This document shows positions 1-10,498 of a stretch of 13,171 nt of DNA, in pieces; position 1 is the stretch's first letter; the number at the start of each line of letters is the position of its first letter. Made by a program: the position numbers and the translations under genes. The notes under the pieces are model-generated. The model made no database searches. It was not told the origin of the DNA and saw only the letters and a program-made list of their open reading frames with translations. This DNA is from Alphaproteobacteria bacterium. GTDB lineage: Bacteria > Pseudomonadota > Alphaproteobacteria > UBA8366 > JADFVY01. The stretch lies in the NCBI GenBank assembly GCA_029881615.1, contig JAOUMF010000014.1, forward strand, positions 1-13,171, given 5' to 3'.

Positions 1-402
1 GATGATCCAGCCGGCGGCCAGCAGCGCCAGGCTGACGAGCACGGCTGTCATGGGGGTGAGGTCGAGCACGCCCCGGTCGATCAGATAGAGGTCGGCGCTG
101 GTATAATAGACCGCCGCCAACAGCAGGAAACCGCTAAACCATGTGGCGTATGCCTCCCATTTGAACCAGGTAAGCTCTTCCGGCATTTCCACCGGGGCAA
201 CCAGATATTTCCGCATCTGATAGAAGCCGCCGCCGTGAACCTGCCAGGCCTCGCCGCCGACACCCTCGGGCAATCCGTCGCGCTTGCGCAGGCTGAGATC
301 GAGATGGATGAAATAGAAGGATGAGCCAATCCAGGCGATGCCGGCGATGACATGTGTCCAGCGCAGCATCATGCCGATCCATTCGGTGACGAGTGCGTCC
401 AT
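1..402 (-). CDS. puuD: urate hydroxylase PuuD (membrane urate oxidase), N-terminal part; 3' end lies outside the window
   Basis: PuuD is an inner-membrane urate oxidase that makes 5-hydroxyisourate; known members have several membrane helices and a C-terminal cytochrome c domain, which would lie beyond the left edge here. Only the first 134 codons are visible. They show a first membrane segment at about residues 9-33 (with RWTHVIAGIAWIGSSF), a soluble loop containing the family-typical EAWQVHGGGFYQ at 51-62, and further hydrophobic segments at about 84-100 and 116-134. The ATG at 402 follows GGGAG by 8 nt. The gene is divergent from lysR and sits in a purine catabolism island, where it fills the urate oxidation step that no other gene in the window supplies. 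The family call rests on recognition of this N-terminal pattern; the cytochrome domain cannot be checked here. Confidence 0.87.
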   Translation of the reverse strand, partial: MDALVTEWIGMMLRWTHVIAGIAWIGSSFYFIHLDLSLRKRDGLPEGVGGEAWQVHGGGFYQMRKYLVAPVEMPEELTWFKWEAYATWFSGFLLLAAVYYTSADLYLIDRGVLDLTPMTAVLVSLALLAAGWII

Positions 403-484
403 GGCGTTTACTCCCAGAAGTCCTGTTCCTAGCCCACCTTGCTACCGGCTGGGCGTCGGTGGCGCTAGCCCCGCCAATTCGTAT

Positions 485-509
485 CACTTTCAAATAAAAC
501 CAAATAGTG
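485..509. promoter_or_regulatory. candidate LysR-box operator between puuD and lysR
   Basis: The 134-bp puuD-lysR gap is GC-rich except for an AT-rich stretch at about 478-507. Inside it, TTT at 488-490 and AAA at 502-504 are separated by exactly 11 nt, matching the T-N11-A core of LysR-type sites. The dyad extends outward imperfectly to CACT (485-488 region) and AGTG (506-509). It lies about 30 bp upstream of the lysR start, as expected for an autoregulated divergent pair. Binding is inferred only. Confidence 0.4.
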
Positions 510-536
510 GCATGGTTGCCGCCGGGTAGGGAAACA

Positions 537-1469
537 ATGGCACTTCTGGATAATATACGGGTATTTGTGCGAGTGGTCGAACTCGGCAGCTTTTCGGCGG
601 CCGGGCGAAATCTGCGTCTGTCGCCGGCCGTGGTCAGTCATCGCATACAGCAACTTGAAGGCCATGTTGGCGTGCGTCTGCTTAACCGGACCACCCGGCA
701 GGTGCAGCCGACTGAACAGGGAATGCTCTATTACGAAGCCTGCCTGGAGGTCTTGCGAGCGGTGGAACAGGCCGAAACCAGCGTGGCCGGGGCCGGCGCG
801 GCGCCACGCGGTACGTTGAAGGTTACCGCGCCGCTGGTATTCGGGCGCCGGATTCTGGCGCCGCTGGTTCCCGAATTTCAGGCGGCCGCGCCCAATGTCG
901 AGGTGCAGGTGCGGATGTCGGATCATTTGCTCGACCTTATCAAGGAAGGCGTCGATGCCGCGGTGCGGCTATCGGTGCCGGCGGATTCCAGCCTGGTGAT
1001 TCGCAAGATCGCGGATTGTCCGCGTGTACTCTGCGCCGCGCCATCCTATATCGAGACCCATGGCGCGCCCGCGACTCCGGACGATTTGAAGAACCATAAC
1101 TGCCTGCTGCTGCGCTTTTCGGGATCGAAACAGTTCCGCTGGACACTGAACAGCCCCAAGGGCCCTGTCACGCTGAATGTCGGGGGACGCATGGATGCCG
1201 ACGACAGCGATGTGCTGACCCAGTGGGCGGTTGGCGGCCATGGCATTATCATGAAGCCGGTTTGGGAAGTGGCGGATGATCTGCGCGCCGGGCGCCTTAT
1301 ACCGTTGATGACGGATTTTCCGCCCGAGCCGTTGACGCTGGGTGTGCTTTATCCCCATCGCCGTCTGTTGCCGGCGAAAGTGCGGGCCTTTGCCGATTTC
1401 CTGGTAGAGCGCGTGACACCGATAATGGCCAAGGCGACCGAGGGGCTGGATCAGGCCTTCGCCAAATAG
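537..1469 (+). CDS. LysR-family transcriptional regulator, probable local regulator of puuD and the purine genes
   Basis: This is a 310-residue LysR-type regulator of normal family length. An N-terminal winged helix-turn-helix occupies about residues 1-60 (ELGSFSAAGRNLRLSPAVVS at 15-34, then RIQQLE and LLNRTTR), followed by a linker helix and a periplasmic-binding-protein-like effector domain from about residue 92 (RGTLKVTAPLVFGRRILAPL). The sequence style resembles the DmlR/YafC-like branch. I chose ATG 537 because GTAGGGA lies just upstream; an in-frame GTG at 507 lacks such a site and falls within the candidate operator. Divergence from puuD and convergence with the xdh-transport operon suggest it controls purine catabolism, with a pathway intermediate as possible effector. 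That role is inferred from position only; the effector cannot be read from the sequence. Confidence 0.93.
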   Translation: MALLDNIRVFVRVVELGSFSAAGRNLRLSPAVVSHRIQQLEGHVGVRLLNRTTRQVQPTEQGMLYYEACLEVLRAVEQAETSVAGAGAAPRGTLKVTAPLVFGRRILAPLVPEFQAAAPNVEVQVRMSDHLLDLIKEGVDAAVRLSVPADSSLVIRKIADCPRVLCAAPSYIETHGAPATPDDLKNHNCLLLRFSGSKQFRWTLNSPKGPVTLNVGGRMDADDSDVLTQWAVGGHGIIMKPVWEVADDLRAGRLIPLMTDFPPEPLTLGVLYPHRRLLPAKVRAFADFLVERVTPIMAKATEGLDQAFAK

Positions 1470-1472
1470 AAT

Positions 1473-1507
1473 CCGGCCGCGAGGATCGCGCCCCGCGGCC
1501 GGCTTTT
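1473..1507 (+). terminator. rho-independent terminator after lysR, possibly bidirectional
   Basis: Four nt after the lysR stop a 9-bp perfect GC stem (CCGGCCGCG at 1473-1481 with CGCGGCCGG at 1494-1502, 12-nt loop) is followed by CTTTT. It lies in the 41-bp gap between the convergent lysR and binding-protein genes. On the minus strand the stem is followed by ATTCTATTT, a weaker U-tract, so it may also end the seven-gene operon. Confidence 0.82.
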
Positions 1508-1510
1508 CTA

Positions 1511-2590
1511 TCAGCTCTGGACGCCCTGGACGTACCAGTCCATGGTCGCCATCTTGTCGTCGGTCAGTGATTGGCCGGCGGGCAGCATTTCCTTGCCTTC
1601 CTGATTCTTGATCGGTCCCGCGAAGGCGTGCATCGACCCGTCGGTAATGCCCTTGCGCACCTTTTCGGCGGCGGCCTTTGCGGCGTCTGTGATCTCGCTG
1701 CCATAGGGCGCGATTTTCACCATGCCTTCCTTCATGCCGTACCAGATGTTCTGGGATTTCCAGCTGCCATCCATGACGGCCTGTACGCGGTTGATGTAGT
1801 ATTCGGACCAGTCATCCAGGATAGCGGTCAACTGCGCGCGCGGCGCATAGGCCTTCATGTCGGAAGCCTGACCGAAGCCCCACACGCCGCGGTTTTCGGC
1901 CACCTGCAGCGGCGCCGGGCTGTCGGTATGCTGGGTGATCATGTCGGCGCCCTGATCGATCAGGGTCTTGGTCGCGTCGCTTTCCTTGCCGGGATCGTAC
2001 CAGCTATTGACCCAGACAACCTTGGTCTTGAAGTCCGGATTGACCTTCTGGGCGGCCAGGGTGAAGGCGTTGATGCCCATCACCACCTCGGGGATCGGGA
2101 ACGAGGCGATATAACCGGCGACGCCGCTTTTCGACATATGGCCGGCGATAGTGCCGATCACCGCGCGACCCTGATGGAAGCGAGCGTTATAGACGCTGAC
2201 ATTCGGCGCTGTCTTGTAGCCGGTCGCATGCTCGAACTTCACCTTCGGGAACTGTTTTGCGACCTTGATGGTCGGGTTCATGAAACCGAACGATGTGGTG
2301 AAGATCAGGTTGTGGCCGCTGCTGGCAAGCTGGCGGATGACGCGCTCTGAATCGGGACCCTCGGCAACGTTTTCGACGAAGGTGGTCTTCACCTTGTCGC
2401 CGAATTTCGCCTCGACCGCCTTGCGGCCCAGATCGTGGCCATGGGTCCAGCCATGGTCGCCGACCGGCCCGACATAGACGAAGCCTACCTTGACCTGTTC
2501 GGCCCCGAACGCCAGCGGGGCGCCCAGTGTTACCGCGGCGGCCGATGAACCGGCCAGGAATGTACGTCGTGTAAAGTTGAAGTCGCTCAT
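1511..2590 (-). CDS. BMP-family ABC transporter substrate-binding protein with Tat-type signal peptide
   Basis: A 359-residue periplasmic binding protein of the BMP/PnrA-like (Bmp, pfam02608-type) family, whose characterised members bind nucleosides or related ligands. Residues 7-14 (TRRTFLAG) form a twin-arginine motif, followed by a hydrophobic stretch and a likely cleavage after AFG at 27-29; this suggests export by Tat. The mature part starts with VKVGFVYVGPVGDHGW, typical of this family. There is no lipobox cysteine, so it is likely soluble. ATG 2590 is preferred to the longer in-frame start at 2632 because GGGAG lies 8 nt upstream and the signal peptide then begins properly. It is the last gene of the minus operon, 61 nt after the permease; the ligand is probably a purine, nucleoside or purine breakdown product, judged from gene context only. 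Confidence 0.93.
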   Translation of the reverse strand: MSDFNFTRRTFLAGSSAAAVTLGAPLAFGAEQVKVGFVYVGPVGDHGWTHGHDLGRKAVEAKFGDKVKTTFVENVAEGPDSERVIRQLASSGHNLIFTTSFGFMNPTIKVAKQFPKVKFEHATGYKTAPNVSVYNARFHQGRAVIGTIAGHMSKSGVAGYIASFPIPEVVMGINAFTLAAQKVNPDFKTKVVWVNSWYDPGKESDATKTLIDQGADMITQHTDSPAPLQVAENRGVWGFGQASDMKAYAPRAQLTAILDDWSEYYINRVQAVMDGSWKSQNIWYGMKEGMVKIAPYGSEITDAAKAAAEKVRKGITDGSMHAFAGPIKNQEGKEMLPAGQSLTDDKMATMDWYVQGVQS

Positions 2591-2651
2591 TAAATAGTCT
2601 CCCTGTTCATGGATATGTTGGCGGCTACTCAAAAGGGATTCGGGCCCCCGG

Positions 2652-3578
2652 TCAAGAGGCAGGTCGGAAAGGTTTGCCCAGACAGGCCGGCGCGTTCAAT
2701 CGCGTCCGCCATGGACCCGCGGAAATGATCGTCAAAACCAGGATCGTCGCTACATAGGGCAGCATCGACATCACCTGGGAAGGCACGTCGAACCAGTCGG
2801 CGGCCTGGGACGCGAGTTGAAGGATTGTCACGCCGCCAAACAGGTAGGCGCCGAACAATACGCGCCATGGTCTCCAGGTCGCGAATACGACCAGCGCCAG
2901 CGCGATCCAGCCGCGCCCGGCGGTCATGTTTTCGATCCACAGCGGTGTATAGCTGAGCGACAGGAAGGCCCCCGCCAGGCCGGCCATCAACCCGCCGAAC
3001 AGCACCGCCATGTAGCGAACCCTGATCACGTCGTAGCCGATTGAATGAGCGGACTCATCCGACTCGCCAACAGCGCGGAGGATCATGCCGGGGCGGCTGC
3101 GCTTCAGAAACCACGCGACGCCGCCGGTCAGTGCGATCGAGGCGTAGATCAAGATGTCGTGGCCGAATAGCAGCGGGCCGATTACAGGTATTGTCGTGAT
3201 GCCCGGGATATTCAGTTTCGGCAGGGGTTCGATGGCGATGCCGACGAAACCCGCGCCGACCAGCGAACTGAGCCCGATGCCGAAAATCGTCAGCGCCAGG
3301 CCGGTGGCGACCTGATTGGCCATCAGCGACAGGGTAAGGACCCCGAAGGTGAAGGCCATCGCCATGCCGGCCGCCATTGCGCAAATGATGCCCAACGTGG
3401 CGCTGCCGGTGGTCACGGTCACCGCGAATCCGGTCACGGCGCCGGCCAGCATCATGCCTTCCACGCCCAGGTTCAACACGCCCGACCGCTCAACGACAAG
3501 TTCTCCAAGCGCCGCCAGCAACAGCGGCGTGGCCGCGCTGACGACGGTGATAAGGCCGAGGACGAGGGCGTCGTTCAT
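2652..3578 (-). CDS. ABC transporter permease, BMP/nucleoside type (second permease)
   Basis: A 308-residue, very hydrophobic inner-membrane protein of the branched-chain/ribose permease superfamily (BPD_transp_2), closest in style to NupQ/YufQ-type permeases that work with BMP binding proteins. The family signature is visible at residues 36-43 (NLGVEGMM), with about eight or more hydrophobic segments along the chain. It should pair with the permease encoded directly upstream to form the heterodimeric membrane channel. Its ATG at 3578 overlaps the stop of the upstream permease by 4 nt (ATGA), and GGAGG lies about 10 nt upstream, so translation is likely coupled. Substrate specificity cannot be read from the sequence. 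Confidence 0.92.
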   Translation of the reverse strand: MNDALVLGLITVVSAATPLLLAALGELVVERSGVLNLGVEGMMLAGAVTGFAVTVTTGSATLGIICAMAAGMAMAFTFGVLTLSLMANQVATGLALTIFGIGLSSLVGAGFVGIAIEPLPKLNIPGITTIPVIGPLLFGHDILIYASIALTGGVAWFLKRSRPGMILRAVGESDESAHSIGYDVIRVRYMAVLFGGLMAGLAGAFLSLSYTPLWIENMTAGRGWIALALVVFATWRPWRVLFGAYLFGGVTILQLASQAADWFDVPSQVMSMLPYVATILVLTIISAGPWRTRLNAPACLGKPFRPAS

Positions 3579-4655
3579 GGGGCCAGCGCCTCCTTGCGCT
3601 TTGCTGTATGGGCCTCGAAGCGAATTCTGTAGCGGGCCAGGAAGTCGGAGGCCAGCAGGAAGAACAATAGCAAACCCTGGAACACGCCGGTGACCGCCTG
3701 TGGCATGCCGGCCTCCACCTGGGCGTTCTCGCCACCGATATAGGACAGCGCCATGATAAGGCCCGCGCCGATAATGCCGATCGGATGCAGCCGCCCCAGG
3801 AAGGCGACGATGATCGCGGTAAAGCCATAGCCGGGCGATATGGACGGGATCAACTGGCCGATCGGACCGGCCACCTCGAACAGCCCGGCCAGCCCGGCCA
3901 GTCCGCCGCTGGTCAGCAACGACAGCCAGATCATCCGTTTGCGGCTGAAACCTGCAAAGGCCGCCGCCGCCGGGGCCTGGCCCACCACGCGAATTTGAAA
4001 CCCGATGATGGTGCGGGTCATCAATACCCAGCCGGTCACTGCCACCAGCAGCGCAACGATAACGCCCAGATGCAGCCTGGTGCCTTCCAGAACGATTGGC
4101 AGGGTCGCGGATTCCGCGAACATTTCCGATTGTGGGAAGTTAAAGCCCATGGGGTCTTTCCAGGGGCCGAAGACCAGCGTGCTTAGAAACAGCGTCGCCA
4201 CATAGGTCAGCATCAGGCTGGTCAGGATTTCGTTGACGTCCCAGCGCGCCTTCAGAAAAGCCGGGATCGCCGCATAGGCCATGCCGCCGATGATGCCGGC
4301 AACGCAGATCAGCGGCAACACCCAGAACGCCTGTACGTCGATCAACGCCAGCGCCAGCCCGCCGCCCGCTATCGCGCCCATGGTCAATTGTCCCTCGGCG
4401 CCGATGTTCCACACATTGGCGCGGAAGCCGATCGCCAGCCCGACCGCGATCAGGATCAGCGGCGACGCCTTCAGGCCCAGTTCGGCCAGCCCATAGCTGG
4501 AAAGCAGCGGTGATATGAAGAAGTAATAGATGCCCAGAAAGGGATCGTACCCCATCAGCAGGAACAGCAGGAAACCGCTCAACACGGTCAGGACAACCGC
4601 CAGCACGGGCGTCAGATAGAACAGCCGCAGGTCGAGTTCCTGGCGCTTTTCGACT

Positions 4656-4666
<11 letters not shown>
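3575..4666 (-). CDS. ABC transporter permease, BMP/nucleoside type (first permease)
   Basis: A 363-residue inner-membrane permease of the BPD_transp_2 family, the longer NupP/YufP-like partner. Residues 1-14 are polar and cytosolic, a long hydrophobic helix spans about 15-38, and the signature NIGAEGQL is at 87-94, followed by DVNEILTSLML at 143-153 and several further hydrophobic segments. The gene overlaps the end of the ATPase gene by 11 nt. Two in-frame ATGs lie close together (4672 and 4666). GGAGGG ends only one base before the first but about 7 nt before the second, so 4666 is preferred; the difference is two residues. Context and the two-permease layout indicate a purine or nucleoside importer. 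Confidence 0.92.
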
Positions 4667-6211
<1,545 letters not shown>

Positions 6212-6215
<4 letters not shown>

Positions 6216-8563
6216 GCTGTTTCTCCCCTGCTGGCCTTGTTCAGCCGTTCAATGGCGTCCAGAATTCGTTCCGGCGTGGCCGGTGGATCCAGCCTTGGAC
6301 AAATCTTATAGTCCGCAACGCTGGCCACCGCATCAGACAATGCGTGCAGCACCGATATTGCCAGCATCAGGGGGGGCTCGCCGACGGCCTTGGACCGATA
6401 GATGGTTTCTTCCCGATTGGTCGCGCCGGCCAGCAGTTCGACATTGAAGATTTTCGGGCGGTCGCCGCAGGCCGGGATCTTGTAGGTCGACGGCGCGTGG
6501 GTGCGCAGTCGTCCCGCGTCGTCCCACCATAGTTCCTCGGTGGTCAACCAGCCCATGCCCTGCACGAACCCGCCCTCGATCTGACCGATATCGATGGCCG
6601 GGTTCAGCGAGCGCCCGACATCATGCAGGATATCGACCCGGTCCACCCGGTATTCGCCTGTCAGCAGGTCTACCGTCACCTCGCTGGCGGCCGCGCCGTA
6701 ACCGAAATAATAGAACGGCCGACCGCGCCCTGTGGAACGGTCCCAGTGAATTTTCGGTGTCTTGTAGAAGCCGGTGGAAGACAGGGAAACGCGGGCGTTA
6801 TAGGCGGCTTTTACAAGGGTGGGGAAGGGGACTTCCTCATCGCCGATGCGCACGCGGTTGGGCAGGAAGGTAATCCGCTCGCGCGGCGTTTGCCAATGTT
6901 CGGCGGCGAATTCGATCAGCCGGGTCTTGATGGTGCGCGAGGCTGCCTGGGCCGCCATGCCGTTGAGGTCCGATCCGGCCGAGGCCGCCGTGGCGGACGT
7001 GTTGGGCACTTTACCCGTAGTCGTCGCCGAGATGCGCACCTTGTCGATATCGACCTGGAATTCCTCGGCCACCACCTGCGCGACCTTGGTGAACAGGCCC
7101 TGGCCCATTTCCGTGCCGCCATGGTTCAGGTGGATCGTGCCGTCGGTATAGACATGGACCAGCGCGCCGGCCTGGTTGAATTGGGTCGCGGTGAAGGAGA
7201 TGCCGAACTTGACCGGAGTCAGGGCCAGTCCGCGCCGGACATGGCGGTTATTTGCGTTGAATTCGCGGATTGCCGCGCGGCGGACCCAATAGTCGGCTTT
7301 GGTTTCCAACTGCTCGACCACCTCGCCGACAACGCAGTCCTCGACGGTCTGATGATAGGGCGTCACGTCGCGCCCTGGCCCGCCATAGAAGTTCGCCTTG
7401 CGAACCTCCAGCGGATCCTTGCCCAGCGCGTAGGCTATCTCTTCCATCACGCGTTCGCCCGCGACCATGCCCTGCGGTCCGCCGAAGCCGCGGAAAGCGG
7501 TGTTCGAGCAGGTGTTGGTCTTGAAGGGCAGCGAATTCATGTGCGCCGCGTCGTAGTAATAGGCGTTATCGGCATGGAACAGTGCGCGGTCGGTAATCGG
7601 TCCCGACAGATCGGCGGAAAAACCGCAGCGCGCGGCGACGGTAAACTCCACCCCGGCGATGCGCCCGTCATCGTCGAAGCCGGCGCTGTAGTCGGCCTCG
7701 AAATCGTGACGCTTGCCGGTGATGATCATGTCGTCGTCGCGGTCGGGCCGAAACTTGACCGCGCGGCCCGTCTTTTTTGCACCAAGAGCGGCGATGGCCG
7801 CGAACAGGTTGCCCTGTGTTTCCTTGCCGCCGAAGGCCCCGCCCATGCGGCGGATTTCCACGGTAACCGCGTTGGATGGCGCGCCCAGTACATGGGACAC
7901 CATATGCTGAATCTCGGTCGGATGCTGGGTCGAGGCATAGACCAGCACCTCGTCATCCTCGCCCGGTATTGCCATGGCGATCTGGCTTTCCAGATAGAAA
8001 TGTTCCTGCCCGCCGATCGCCATCCGGCCCGCGATGCGGTGCGGCGCCGATGCAATGGCGGCCGGGGCGTCGCCCCGGGTCAGGGTCAGGGGTTCGGTAA
8101 CGAATTCGCCCTTTTCTCGCGCCGCCGCGATATCCAGGACGGCGGGCAAATCTTCATATTCCACCGCTGCAAGTCGGGCGGCACGGCGGGCCTGGGCCCG
8201 GTTTTCGGCGACCACGGCGAATATCACCTGGCCGTGGAATTGCACCAGCCCGTCGGCGAAGACCGGTTCGTCATGGCGGGCGGTGGGGCTGATGTCGTTG
8301 ACGCCGGGAACGTCCGCCGCGGTCAGCACCGCGACCACCCCCGGCGCGGCGCGGACCTTCGACAGATCCATCGAGACGATGCGTGCGTGGGCGCGCTCGC
8401 TCAATCCCGGATAGGCATGCAGCATGCCGGCCGGCGCCGGCATGTCGTCGATATAGACGGCCTCGCCCGAGACATGCTTGTGGGCGCTGTCATGGCGCAG
8501 GGACTCGCGGACGCCGCCGGTGATGCGTTCGGCCTTGATATTGTCACGTACATCATCACGCAT
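6212..8563 (-). CDS. xdhB: xanthine dehydrogenase, molybdenum-cofactor-binding large subunit XdhB
   Basis: XdhB carries the molybdopterin site that hydroxylates hypoxanthine to xanthine and xanthine to urate, passing electrons to XdhA. The protein has 783 residues, close to known bacterial XdhB. Visible active-site elements are GGQEHFYLE (184-192), GGAFGGKETQ (241-250, substrate-site Glu248), SNTAFRGFGGPQGM (353-366, Arg358) and KAVGEPPL with the catalytic base Glu at about 729. These match the Glu/Arg/Glu set of purine-oxidising enzymes rather than aldehyde or CO dehydrogenases. Its ATG overlaps the end of xdhA by 8 nt and has GGGAGG about 8 nt upstream. No XdhC maturation gene is present next to it in this window. 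Confidence 0.97.
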
Positions 8564-10028
8564 GGGTCAGCCTCCCTTCACCAACCAGCCGGATCGGCAT
8601 GGCGGGGCCAGAGGTTTCCGCATGGAACTTGCGCAGCAGGTTTTTCGCCACCGTCATGCGATAGCGGGCCGAGGCGCGCCAGTCGGTCAGCGGCGTGTAG
8701 TCTTGCTCCATGGCGGCAAGCGCGGCCTCGACCGTTTCTTCCGTCCAGGGATTGTCCATCAGCGCGGCCTCGGTTGCCGCGGCGCGCTTCGGGGTCGCCG
8801 CCATACCGCCAAAGGCGATGCGGATACCGGCGACAACGTCACCGTCCAGTTTCAGCCAAAAGGCGCCGCAGGCTGCCGAGATGTCCTGGTCGAAACGTTT
8901 GGAAATCTTGTAACAGCGGTAATGGGTGCCGGGTTCCGGTTTGGGCAGGACGACATTTTCCACAAACTCGCCGGGTCGCCGGTCCTGCTTGCCGTAATCA
9001 ATGAAGAAATCCTCCAGCGCCATGGTCCGGCGCTCCGATCCCCGACGCAGCCCCAGCGTCGCGCCGGCGGCAATCAGGGCAGGGGGCGAATCGCCGATTG
9101 GCGAGCCGTTGGCGATATTGCCGCCGATGGTGCCCATGTTGCGGACTTGCTGGCCGCCGATGCGCCGGATCAATTCGCCGAAATCGGGGTAGTGGGCTGC
9201 GATGACGGATGATGCCTCGTCATAGGTGACTCCGGCGCCGATGGTTATCGCCGCGTCGGTTTCCTCAATCCGCCGCAATTCCGTGATCCGGCCGATCAGG
9301 ACGGCGGGCGCGATGTCGCGAAGCTGCTTGGTGACCCAAAGCCCCACATCCGTGCCGCCGGCAACGATACGAGCTTCCGGGGTTTCCGTCAGGACATCGG
9401 CCAGGCCGTCTAAAGTCGCAGGCGCATAAAGCCGCCGGCCCTCCGCCTCGATACATAGCGTTTCTGTGTCCTCCAGGGCCTTCAGCCGCGCGACCATATC
9501 GGCTTCTTGCGACGCGAAACGGTCGTTCGTCGCCGGACCCTCGTCATACATCCGTTTTGCCGCCGCCGCGATCGGCGCATAGCCGGTACAGCGGCACAGA
9601 TTGCCGGCCAGCACGTCGTCGATCCGCTGATCGGAGGGGTTTTCCTCGTTGCGGTAGAGCGCGAACAGCGACATCACGAAGCCCGGCGTACAAAAGCCGC
9701 ATTGCGAGCCGTGGCAATCCACCATCGATTGCTGTACCGCGTGCAGGGCACCGTCGGGGCTTTTCAAATCCTCGACCGTCAGAAGCTGGCAGCCGTCCAG
9801 CATCGGCATGAAGAGGATGCAGCCATTGACCGCGCGGTAGGAAAGCCGTCCGTTTTCGGGCCGCGCAATCACCACCGTACAGGCGCCGCAGTCGCCCTCG
9901 GCGCAGCCTTCCTTGGTTCCGGCGCGGGTCTTTTCCAGGCGCAGCCAGTCCAGCACCGTCATGGTCGGGTCGATATCCCGCAGCTCTATCGTCTCGTTGC
10001 CCAGGATGAACCGGATATGGTTGCGCAT
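8556..10028 (-). CDS. xdhA: xanthine dehydrogenase, iron-sulfur and FAD-binding small subunit XdhA
   Basis: XdhA transfers electrons from the molybdenum site through two [2Fe-2S] clusters to FAD and NAD+. The protein has 490 residues. The plant-ferredoxin-like cluster is ligated by C42, C47, C50 (GCAEGDCGAC) and C70; the second cluster by C110, C113 (CGFCTPGF) and C145, C147 (CRCTGY). The FAD domain shows VAGGTD at 222-227 and VRNMGTIGGNIANGSPIGD at 295-313, followed by a CO-dehydrogenase-flavoprotein-like C-terminal part. It begins 5 nt after the hiuH stop; its only ribosome site, GGAAG, lies inside the last hiuH codons, which suggests coupling. All eight cluster cysteines are present, so it looks intact. 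Confidence 0.96.
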   Translation of the reverse strand: MRNHIRFILGNETIELRDIDPTMTVLDWLRLEKTRAGTKEGCAEGDCGACTVVIARPENGRLSYRAVNGCILFMPMLDGCQLLTVEDLKSPDGALHAVQQSMVDCHGSQCGFCTPGFVMSLFALYRNEENPSDQRIDDVLAGNLCRCTGYAPIAAAAKRMYDEGPATNDRFASQEADMVARLKALEDTETLCIEAEGRRLYAPATLDGLADVLTETPEARIVAGGTDVGLWVTKQLRDIAPAVLIGRITELRRIEETDAAITIGAGVTYDEASSVIAAHYPDFGELIRRIGGQQVRNMGTIGGNIANGSPIGDSPPALIAAGATLGLRRGSERRTMALEDFFIDYGKQDRRPGEFVENVVLPKPEPGTHYRCYKISKRFDQDISAACGAFWLKLDGDVVAGIRIAFGGMAATPKRAAATEAALMDNPWTEETVEAALAAMEQDYTPLTDWRASARYRMTVAKNLLRKFHAETSGPAMPIRLVGEGRLTHA

Positions 10029-10033
10029 TGGTC

Positions 10034-10381
10034 TTAGCTTCCGCGATAGGTGGAATAGCCGAAGGGCGATATCAGCAGGGGCACATGATAATGCTGCCCG
10101 GCGGACGACACGCCAAAGCGCACCGGCACCTTGTCCAGAAAGGCCGGGGAAGACGCGGTCTTGAAGTAGTCGCCCACATGGAAGACAAGTTCATATTCGC
10201 CGGGGCCAAAATCTTCGCCGGTCAACAACGGTTCGTCGCAGCGCCCGTCGTCGTTGGTCTGGACGGTCTTCAGCGCGGTGCGCTCGTCGCCCGTCAGGCG
10301 ATAGAGATCGATTCGCAGCCCCGCGCCGGGTTTGCCGGCCGATGTGTCGAGCACATGGGTGGTTAGTTTTCCGCCCGCCAT
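10034..10381 (-). CDS. uraH: 5-hydroxyisourate hydrolase (transthyretin-like protein)
   Basis: This enzyme (also named HiuH or PucM) hydrolyses 5-hydroxyisourate, the PuuD product, to OHCU. The 115-residue chain has the family length and catalytic set: H9 in TTHVLDTS, R47 in NDDGRCDE, H98 in GQHYHVPLL and the C-terminal STYRGS hallmark that distinguishes hydrolases from vertebrate transthyretin. No signal peptide is seen, so it should act in the cytosol. ATG 10381 follows GGAGG by 9 nt; a longer in-frame start at 10426 would add 15 non-conserved residues and lacks a clear site. It is the first gene of the seven-gene minus operon, directly before xdhA. Confidence 0.96.
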   Translation of the reverse strand: MAGGKLTTHVLDTSAGKPGAGLRIDLYRLTGDERTALKTVQTNDDGRCDEPLLTGEDFGPGEYELVFHVGDYFKTASSPAFLDKVPVRFGVSSAGQHYHVPLLISPFGYSTYRGS

Positions 10382-10482
10382 CTCTCGTTCCTCCGTGAAC
10401 TGTGGCAGGCCCTGGCATTCAGCCATGTACCGTTCGGAGAGCCCGCCCTGATTCTTGTTCTTCTTGATCTTATGAAGTTACG

Positions 10483-10498
10483 ATACAGCCGTATACAG
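10483..10498. repeat. direct repeat ATACAG x2 at 10-bp spacing, operator candidate
   Basis: ATACAG occurs at 10483-10488 and again at 10493-10498, exactly one helical turn apart. The reverse complement CTGTAT recurs at 10566-10571, overlapping the candidate minus-strand -10 element. Repeats on one face of the helix in a divergent promoter region are what a regulator site can look like, but a hexamer is short enough for chance. Confidence 0.3.

Noticed and set aside
403..484. Imperfect inverted repeat AGCC...GGCT around 431-452 upstream of puuD
   Set aside because: Arms are only 4 bp with a long spacer in GC-rich sequence; chance is likely.
1571..2350. A 259-codon open frame on the plus strand opposite the binding-protein gene
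   Set aside because: Antisense to a gene with a clear signal peptide and family pattern; no ribosome site or protein motif of its own.
2636..2651. Possible terminator (GGGCCC palindrome then CCCTTTT on the minus strand) between permease and binding-protein genes
   Set aside because: The stem is only about 4 bp and the T-tract is displaced, so it is too weak to call.
6623..9004. A 793-codon open frame on the plus strand across xdhB and xdhA
   Set aside because: It lies opposite two clearly conserved genes, has no family motifs and is explained by GC-rich codon bias on the other strand.
8478..9212. A 244-codon plus-strand frame over the xdhB/xdhA junction
   Set aside because: Its codons fall opposite the conserved FAD-domain motifs of XdhA; it is a shadow frame.
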